Origin: Oceanococcus sp964629015
GTDB lineage: Bacteria > Pseudomonadota > Gammaproteobacteria > Nevskiales > Oceanococcaceae
Reading direction: 5' to 3'
DNA: 64,000 nt
Assembly: GCA_964629015.1 (NCBI GenBank)
Contig: CAZVMN010000007.1
Coordinates: 132,208 to 196,207, forward strand
The translations under genes and the position numbers were made by a program. Below the pieces are notes generated by a model, which saw only the letters and a program-made list of their open reading frames with translations, did not search any database and was not told where the DNA came from. The stretch's first letter is position 1. The number at the start of each line of letters is the position of its first letter. This document shows, piece after piece, positions 58,705 to 64,000 of this stretch.

Positions 58705-60765
58705 ATGGCACAAGGGAAAGGCGCAGCAGGAAGTCGACGCGAGTTTTTGCTGCTTATTCTGGCCGTCGTTTTTCTGGCCGCCACGCTGGGGGTGTACGTC
58801 TACACTCAGGAAACTGCGCGGTATGACCAGGAATACGTCAATCTGGCACGCTCTGCTCAGCAGCAGGCAACGGATCTGGGCAAGCTCGGTGCTGACGCGT
58901 CGCGCGGTATTACGCCTGACTTCCGTCTGCTCGAAGGCGCTCAGGCCAATTTGACCGACGCGATCGATTTCATCCGCAGCGGTGACGAGTTGATCAATCT
59001 GCCACCTGCACCCGAGGCGGTGCACGAATCACTCGATTTCCTTGAGGAATCCTGGGCGGAGATGAATGACGGCGTCAACACCATGCTCGACGGACGCAGT
59101 GCGTTCCTGACCGCGGATCAATACGTCTTCCAGATCGACGATACAGCGGCTCAGATTGGGGAAACCACCGAACAGCTGGTCGAGCGCTTGGTCGACATCC
59201 GCGCACCGGGCAATGTGATCAGTTTGGCCGCAGAACAAGCGCTGCTGCTGGAGCGCTTGCGCACCCGCGCTCGCCGTGTCATCGGCGCCGGTCGCGGTGC
59301 TGACATCACCGCCGAACGCTTGGCCGACGATGCTCAAGCTTTCGCCAGCAACAACAACCAACTGCGCAACAGCGTGGCCAATCGCGATGCGCGGGCTTCC
59401 GAGTTGATCAAGCAGTCGAGCAATCTGTTCACGCGCGTGAATGAAGGCGTCGCCGGTATTCAGGGCGTGGCCTCCGATATCGCGGAAGTGCAGGAATCCT
59501 CGGCCCTGCTGTCTCGTTTGGGCACGGAAGTTCTGGCCTCGGCGATCGACGTGGAGGACGCACTCACCCAGCTGCGTCAGAATCGTCCGATCACCCCCGC
59601 GATGATCTACGTCTTCGCCGGCCTAACCGTCCTCTCACTGCTGCTGTTTATCGCGATCTTCCTGTTCAACGTGCGTCGACGTCAGGTGGCTGCGGAAACC
59701 TCAGAGCGCAAACAGCAGGAAGCCATTCTGACGCTGCTGGACGACATCTCGAACCTGGCTGATGGTGACCTCACAACCTCGGTGACGGTCACCGAAGACT
59801 TCACTGGTGCCATCGCAGACTCGATCAACTTCACCATCGAAACCCTGCGCACACTGGTCGGTACGATTAACAACACCGCTCGCCAGGTGACGGATGCTGC
59901 ATCCTCGACCTTGGACACGGCGACCTCACTGAACCAGGCGAGTCGCTCGCAGAATGACCAGATCGGCTCGGCGGCAGAATCGATTACCCGCATGACCGAG
60001 AGCATGCAGGACATGTCGCGCGAAGCCGAGCAGCTGGCTCAGCAGGCAGAAACCTCACTGCAAACCGCACGCTCGGGTGGTGAAACGGTACGTTCGACGA
60101 TCACCGGAATGGAAGCGCTGCGCGAGCAGATTCAGGACACCTCCAAACGTATCAAGCGACTGGGTGAGTCCTCGCAGGAAATCGGCAACATCATCGAATT
60201 CATTAACGACATTTCCGAGCAAACCAACACCCTGGCACTTAACGCCTCCATTCAGGCAGCCATGGCCGGGGAATCGGGCAAAGGCTTCGCGGTGGTCGCA
60301 GACGAGGTCCAGCGCCTGGCAGAACGCGCCAGTTCGGCAACCAAGCAGATTGAGGCGCTGGTCAAAACCATTCAGGCCGACACCAACGAAGCCATTATCT
60401 CAATGGAACGCTCAACCGCGAACGTGGTTGCGGGTTCTAAGTCTGCACAAACCGCAGGTGGCGCTCTGGAGCGTATCGAGAGCTTCGCATCCGAGCTGGC
60501 CCGATTGATTCAACAGATCGCCGGCACATCCAGCGAGCAGGCAAAGATTGCATCGGGTCTGAATGAGACCATGACGCAGCTGCGCACCATTGCCAACCAG
60601 ACGGCTGATTCGGCTGACCTGACCGCATCACGAACCCGCGAACTGACCACGCTTTCCGAACAGATGCGCGAGTCGGTATCCGGTTTCCGCCTGCCGGGCG
60701 ACGACATCGAAGACGACTTCAGCGACATGGCCGACTTCGATATGGACACCGATCAGGCAGCCTGA
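58705..60765 (+). CDS. pilJ: Methyl-accepting chemoreceptor PilJ
   Basis: Pilus-linked chemoreceptor, 686 aa. Membrane helices at about 13-34 (LLLILAVVFLAATLGVYVY) and about 297-318 (IYVFAGLTVLSLLLFIAIFL) enclose a helical periplasmic sensor domain with PilJ-type repeats. A HAMP-like segment (ISNLADGDLTTSVTV) and the cytoplasmic hairpin with GESGKGFAVVADEVQRLAER follow. The C-terminus is acidic (DDIEDDFSDMADFDMD) without a CheR-docking pentapeptide. A strong terminator follows the stop. Confidence 0.95.
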   Translation: MAQGKGAAGSRREFLLLILAVVFLAATLGVYVYTQETARYDQEYVNLARSAQQQATDLGKLGADASRGITPDFRLLEGAQANLTDAIDFIRSGDELINLPPAPEAVHESLDFLEESWAEMNDGVNTMLDGRSAFLTADQYVFQIDDTAAQIGETTEQLVERLVDIRAPGNVISLAAEQALLLERLRTRARRVIGAGRGADITAERLADDAQAFASNNNQLRNSVANRDARASELIKQSSNLFTRVNEGVAGIQGVASDIAEVQESSALLSRLGTEVLASAIDVEDALTQLRQNRPITPAMIYVFAGLTVLSLLLFIAIFLFNVRRRQVAAETSERKQQEAILTLLDDISNLADGDLTTSVTVTEDFTGAIADSINFTIETLRTLVGTINNTARQVTDAASSTLDTATSLNQASRSQNDQIGSAAESITRMTESMQDMSREAEQLAQQAETSLQTARSGGETVRSTITGMEALREQIQDTSKRIKRLGESSQEIGNIIEFINDISEQTNTLALNASIQAAMAGESGKGFAVVADEVQRLAERASSATKQIEALVKTIQADTNEAIISMERSTANVVAGSKSAQTAGGALERIESFASELARLIQQIAGTSSEQAKIASGLNETMTQLRTIANQTADSADLTASRTRELTTLSEQMRESVSGFRLPGDDIEDDFSDMADFDMDTDQAA

Positions 60766-60774
60766 AACCGCAGC

Positions 60775-60810
60775 ACATAAAAAAACCGCCGGTTGGCGGT
60801 TTTTTTATGT
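60775..60810. terminator. Strong bidirectional intrinsic terminator
   Basis: Sixteen-base perfect arms (ACATAAAAAAACCGCC and GGCGGTTTTTTTATGT) around GGTT, giving a GC stem flanked by A- and T-runs on either strand. It ends both pilJ (+) and the PilT/PilU-paralogue gene (-). Confidence 0.95.
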
Positions 60811-60829
60811 TCGGAATAACTCCGTAACC

Positions 60830-61888
60830 TTAGGAAAAGGCGATGCGCGATTCCAGGTTTGCTGCCGAATCGGCATTGGCCAAGGCTTCTTCCTTGCTGA
60901 TCCGACCTTCCTTGTACAGTGCATACAATGCGTCATCGAAGGTCTGCATCGCACGATCCTGGCTGTCTGCCATGGTTTCTTTGATACCGTCCACCTCGCC
61001 GCGCAGAATCAATTCTGCGATGTACGGCGTGTTGATCATGACCTCCACCGCCGCGCAGCGCTTGCCTTCGACGGTGCGAACCAAGCGCTGCGAAATGATC
61101 GCGCGCAAATTGATCGACAGGTCCATATACAGCTGGGCGCGCAAGTCCTCCGGAAACATATTGATGATGCGCTGGAGGGTCTGGTAGGCGTTATTGGCAT
61201 GCAAGGTGGAGATACACAGATGCCCTGTACCGGCAAGCTGGATAGCCGCTTCCATGGTCTCGCGATCGCGAATCTCACCCACCAGAATGACGTCGGGTGC
61301 CTCACGCAACGAGCTTTTCAGCGCGGCAGCGTAGCTGTGCGTGTCCTGTCCGATCTCACGCTGATTGACGATCGATTTCTTGTTCGGATGAAGAAACTCG
61401 ATCGGATCTTCGATGGTCAGGATGTGCCCGCTCGAATTCTCGTTGCGGTGCCCCAGCATCGCCGCCAACGTGGTCGATTTGCCCGAACCGGTGGCTCCAA
61501 CCATCAGCAGCAAACCGCGCTTGCGCATGATCAGGTCTTTGAGTGAGTTGGGCATACCCAACTCCTCGATGGTCGGCACATTCGACTGCACATAGCGCAG
61601 CACCATCGAGACATTGCCCCGCTGGTTGAAAATGTTGACGCGAAAACGCCCCAGACCGCCAGCCTCGGTGGCCATATCAATCTCGAGGTTGTCTTCGAAT
61701 GTGGACTGCTGATCTGGCGTCATGATGCTGTAGGCCAGTTCCTTGATCAGGTCCTTGGTCATCAGCTGCTTGCCGATCGCAAACATATTGCCATCGACCT
61801 TGAGCATGGCCGGCGAATTGGTCGTGAAGAAGATGTCGGAGGCGTTTTTCTCCACCGCCAGCTTCAAATAGGGAATGAGCTTCATCAT
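60830..61888 (-). CDS. PilT/PilU-family type IV pilus retraction ATPase (third paralogue)
   Basis: A 352-aa secretion-type hexameric ATPase. Walker A GATGSGKSTTLAAM, Asp box ILTIEDPIEFLHPNKK, Walker B DVILVGEIRDRET and His box GHLCISTLHANNA are intact. Overall it resembles PilU more than PilT (INQREIGQDTHSY-like region, DSAANL near the C-terminus) but is shorter than PilU and lacks its acidic tail. It is 4 bp downstream of pilU, so the three ATPases are co-transcribed. It could be an accessory retraction motor. Confidence 0.92.
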   Translation of the reverse strand: MMKLIPYLKLAVEKNASDIFFTTNSPAMLKVDGNMFAIGKQLMTKDLIKELAYSIMTPDQQSTFEDNLEIDMATEAGGLGRFRVNIFNQRGNVSMVLRYVQSNVPTIEELGMPNSLKDLIMRKRGLLLMVGATGSGKSTTLAAMLGHRNENSSGHILTIEDPIEFLHPNKKSIVNQREIGQDTHSYAAALKSSLREAPDVILVGEIRDRETMEAAIQLAGTGHLCISTLHANNAYQTLQRIINMFPEDLRAQLYMDLSINLRAIISQRLVRTVEGKRCAAVEVMINTPYIAELILRGEVDGIKETMADSQDRAMQTFDDALYALYKEGRISKEEALANADSAANLESRIAFS

Positions 61889-61892
61889 GGCG

Positions 61893-63083
61893 TCATTCTC
61901 CGCCCGGGCGTGGCGGTGCGCGACGCGCGGCGATTTCTTCTTCGTCTTCCAGCATGGTCATCTTGCGCACACTCTCGTCGTCCATGAGATCGGTTGAGGC
62001 GCGCTTACTCTCCAGCTTGATCCGCAGGCGCAGTTCGTTTTTGGAATCGGCGTTGCGCATGGCTTCTTCGTAATTGATCTCACCGGACTCGAACAACTCG
62101 AACAGGGCCTGATCAAACGTCTGCATGCCCTGATCCGCCGAACGCTTCATGACATCTTTGATCTGCCCGACTTCGCCTTTGAAAATCAGATCCTGAACCA
62201 ACGGCGAGTTGATCATCACCTCGACCGCCGGTACGCGCCCACCGCCGTCCTTGCGCATCAGACGCTGCGCCAAAATCCCCTTCAAATTCAAGGACAAGTC
62301 CATGAGCAACTGCTCGCGCTTTTCTTCAGGGAAGAAGTTGATGATGCGGTCCAGCGCTTGGTTGGCGCTGTTGGCGTGCAGGGTCGCCAGACACAGGTGA
62401 CCGGTTTCCGCAAAGTTAATCGCGTGCTCCATGGTTTCGCGGGCACGAATCTCACCGATCAGAATCACATCCGGTGCCTGACGCAGCGTGTTTTTCAGTG
62501 CCGCTTCCCAGGAGTCGGTGTCGACGCCCACCTCACGCTGCGTGACCACGCAACCACGGTGGGGATGCACATACTCCACCGGGTCTTCAATGGTGATGAT
62601 GTGACCTTTGGTGCGCTCATTGCGCACACCAATCATCCCCGCCAGCGAGGTTGATTTCCCCGAGCCTGTACCGCCTACCATCAGCAGCAAACCACGCTTT
62701 TCCAGAATCAGGTCGGCCAGAATCGGCGGTAATCCCAGCTTTTCAAATTTGGGGATCTCGGTTTCGATGGTACGCAGTACCGCGCCGGCCGCGCCCTGCT
62801 GAACGAAAACATTCACGCGAAAACGCCCGATATCGCCGGGGCTGATCGCGAAATTGCATTCATTGCTCGCTTCAAATTCCTTGAGCTGACGGTCATTCAT
62901 GATCGAACGCACGATCATGGCCGAGGCTTCCGCGTTCAGCGGTTTGTCCATCATCGGCGTCATCTGACCATCAATTTTCATCGCCGGTGGAAAACCGGAG
63001 GTGATGAACAAGTCCGATGCATTCTTTTGTTTCATCAGGCGCAGCAGCTGCTGCACCAGGCGTATCGCTTGATCGCGTTCCAT
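61893..63083 (-). CDS. pilU: Type IV pilus retraction ATPase PilU
   Basis: A 396-aa PilT-family ATPase acting with PilT in pilus retraction. N-terminal PAS-like region with NASDLFITSGFPPAMKIDG, Walker A GGTGSGKSTSLAGM, Asp box ITIEDPVEYVHPHRGCVV, Walker B DVILIGEIRARET, His box GHLCLATLHANSA and MQTFDQALFELFESGEI. Pattern NECNFAISPGDIGRFRVNVF is PilU-like. The charged C-terminal tail (MLEDEEEIAARRAPP) is a PilU feature. It lies 21 bp downstream of pilT. Confidence 0.94.
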   Translation of the reverse strand: MERDQAIRLVQQLLRLMKQKNASDLFITSGFPPAMKIDGQMTPMMDKPLNAEASAMIVRSIMNDRQLKEFEASNECNFAISPGDIGRFRVNVFVQQGAAGAVLRTIETEIPKFEKLGLPPILADLILEKRGLLLMVGGTGSGKSTSLAGMIGVRNERTKGHIITIEDPVEYVHPHRGCVVTQREVGVDTDSWEAALKNTLRQAPDVILIGEIRARETMEHAINFAETGHLCLATLHANSANQALDRIINFFPEEKREQLLMDLSLNLKGILAQRLMRKDGGGRVPAVEVMINSPLVQDLIFKGEVGQIKDVMKRSADQGMQTFDQALFELFESGEINYEEAMRNADSKNELRLRIKLESKRASTDLMDDESVRKMTMLEDEEEIAARRAPPRPGGE

Positions 63084-63104
63084 GGGCGTCTCCGCGGGCT
63101 CGGC

Positions 63105-64000
63105 CTAGAAATCGTTGGGGTTCATGGCCTTCTGCTTGGCCGCATCACGAGTGATCTGGCCTTTGCGGACCATGTCCTTGAGGCACTGATCCAGCGTTTG
63201 CATCCCGTCGCGCTGCCCCGTCTGGATCGCCGAATACATCTGAGCGATCTTGTTTTCACGAATCAGGTTACGAATGGCAGGTGTGCCGATCATGATCTCG
63301 TGCGCCGCTACACGGCCACCGCCGTTGCGTTTGAGCAAGGTTTGCGAGATCACCGAACGCAGCGACTCGGACAACATCGCGCGAATCATGTCTTTCTCTG
63401 CTGCCGGGAACACGTCAACAATACGGTCGATGGTTTTGGCCGCGGAGCTGGTGTGCAGGGTCCCAAATACTAAGTGTCCGGTTTCCGCCGCGGTCAGGGC
63501 CAAACGGATGGTCTCCAGGTCGCGCATCTCACCGACCAGAATGACGTCGGGGTCCTCACGCAGGGCCGAACGCAGCGCCTCGTTGAAACCCAGGGTGTCG
63601 CGATGCACTTCACGCTGGTTGATCAGGCAACGCTTGGATTGATGCACAAACTCGATCGGGTCCTCAACGGTAAGAATATGGCCATAGTCGTTCTCGTTGA
63701 TGTAATTGACGATGGCCGCCAGCGTGGTCGATTTCCCCGAACCGGTTGGCCCTGTAACCAGCACGATGCCGCGTGGCGTATTCGCGATGTCCTGAAAAAT
63801 TTTCGGTGCGTTGAGGTCCTCCAGCGTGAGGATCTTGGACGGAATGGTCCGAAAGACACCACCTGCCCCGCGGTTATGGTTGAACGCGTTGACACGAAAG
63901 CGCGCGACACCGGGTATTTCAAACGAGAAGTCGGTTTCCAGGAACTCGTCAAAATCCTTGCGCTGCTTGTCGTTCATGATGTCATAGAGCATGTCGTGAA
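63105..64000 (-). CDS. pilT: Type IV pilus retraction ATPase PilT, 5' end outside the window
   Basis: C-terminal 298 codons of the main pilus retraction motor; the N-terminal ~45 residues lie beyond the window edge. Walker A GPTGSGKSTTLAAI, Asp box LTVEDPIEFVHQSKRCLINQ, Walker B DVILVGEMRDLETI, His box GHLVFGTLHTSSAAKTIDR and the AIRNLIRENKIAQMYS region are characteristic of PilT rather than PilU. It should be first of the pilT-pilU-paralogue unit. Confidence 0.95.
   Translation of the reverse strand, partial: HDMLYDIMNDKQRKDFDEFLETDFSFEIPGVARFRVNAFNHNRGAGGVFRTIPSKILTLEDLNAPKIFQDIANTPRGIVLVTGPTGSGKSTTLAAIVNYINENDYGHILTVEDPIEFVHQSKRCLINQREVHRDTLGFNEALRSALREDPDVILVGEMRDLETIRLALTAAETGHLVFGTLHTSSAAKTIDRIVDVFPAAEKDMIRAMLSESLRSVISQTLLKRNGGGRVAAHEIMIGTPAIRNLIRENKIAQMYSAIQTGQRDGMQTLDQCLKDMVRKGQITRDAAKQKAMNPNDF

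Noticed and set aside
63105..63992. pilT as a complete gene starting at the ATG at 63992
   Set aside because: The product would lack about 45 N-terminal residues present in PilT, and the frame stays open to the window edge, so the gene is cut by the window.
1..64000. tRNA, rRNA, insertion sequences, CRISPR arrays, attachment sites or replication origin
   Set aside because: The intergenic spaces are short and were read on both strands; nothing resembling these was found.

Overview
The window looks like chromosomal DNA of a GC-rich Gammaproteobacterium. Two blocks of gene order support this: UPF0149-pepP-(sulP)-ubi-gcvT-gcvH-gcvP resembles the E. coli ygfB-pepP-ubiH-ubiI-gcvTHP region, and gshB/pilG/pilI/chpA/yqgE/ruvX/pyrB/pyrC'/pilU/pilT resembles the Pseudomonas twitching-motility region. 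The outer-membrane-receptor style and the split glycine decarboxylase would fit a Nevskiales/Xanthomonadales-like lineage, but that placement is inference. I see no insertion sequences, tRNA, rRNA, CRISPR arrays or phage genes.

Layout. 0-5.8 kb (+): a TetR regulator, a TonB-dependent receptor and a PvdQ-type N-terminal-nucleophile acylase. 5.9-10.5 kb (-): the glycine cleavage operon gcvT-gcvH-gcvPA-gcvPB under a tandem glycine riboswitch. 10.5-15.2 kb (-): UPF0149, pepP, a SulP transporter and a flavin hydroxylase of the Ubi family, with overlapping ends. 15.5-20.3 kb: a small EF-hand protein behind a sigma-54-like promoter, a retropepsin-like protease, argE-argA, rsmE and a DUF3365 haem protein.

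20.4-43.4 kb is the accessory core. A minus-strand unit encodes two giant iterative synthases related to polyunsaturated-fatty-acid and heterocyst-glycolipid-type synthases: a 2976-aa protein with two flavin enoyl-reductase-like barrels, KS, AT, four ACPs, KR and DH, and a 1613-aa protein with KS, AT, DH and phosphopantetheinyl transferase. Two alpha/beta hydrolases and a TolC-like channel follow. A divergent plus-strand unit encodes a PqqD-like/pseudo-M50/HlyD fusion, a propeller-like protein and a sulfotransferase. A convergent SDR closes the locus. The 492-bp divergent intergenic region carries several palindromes. My reading is a secondary-lipid or polyketide locus whose product is sulfated and handled at the envelope. 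This is the most novel part of the window.

43.5-64 kb: a Pro/Ser-rich lipoprotein, then the twitching and chemosensory (Chp) genes split into chpC-chpA-pilI-pilG (-) and pilH-pilJ (+). Between them lies an eight-gene overlapping operon, gshB-apbE-NusG_II-Gx transporter-yqgE-ruvX-pyrB-pyrC'. The window ends with three consecutive pilus-retraction ATPase genes on the minus strand (a PilT/PilU paralogue, pilU, and pilT cut by the window edge).
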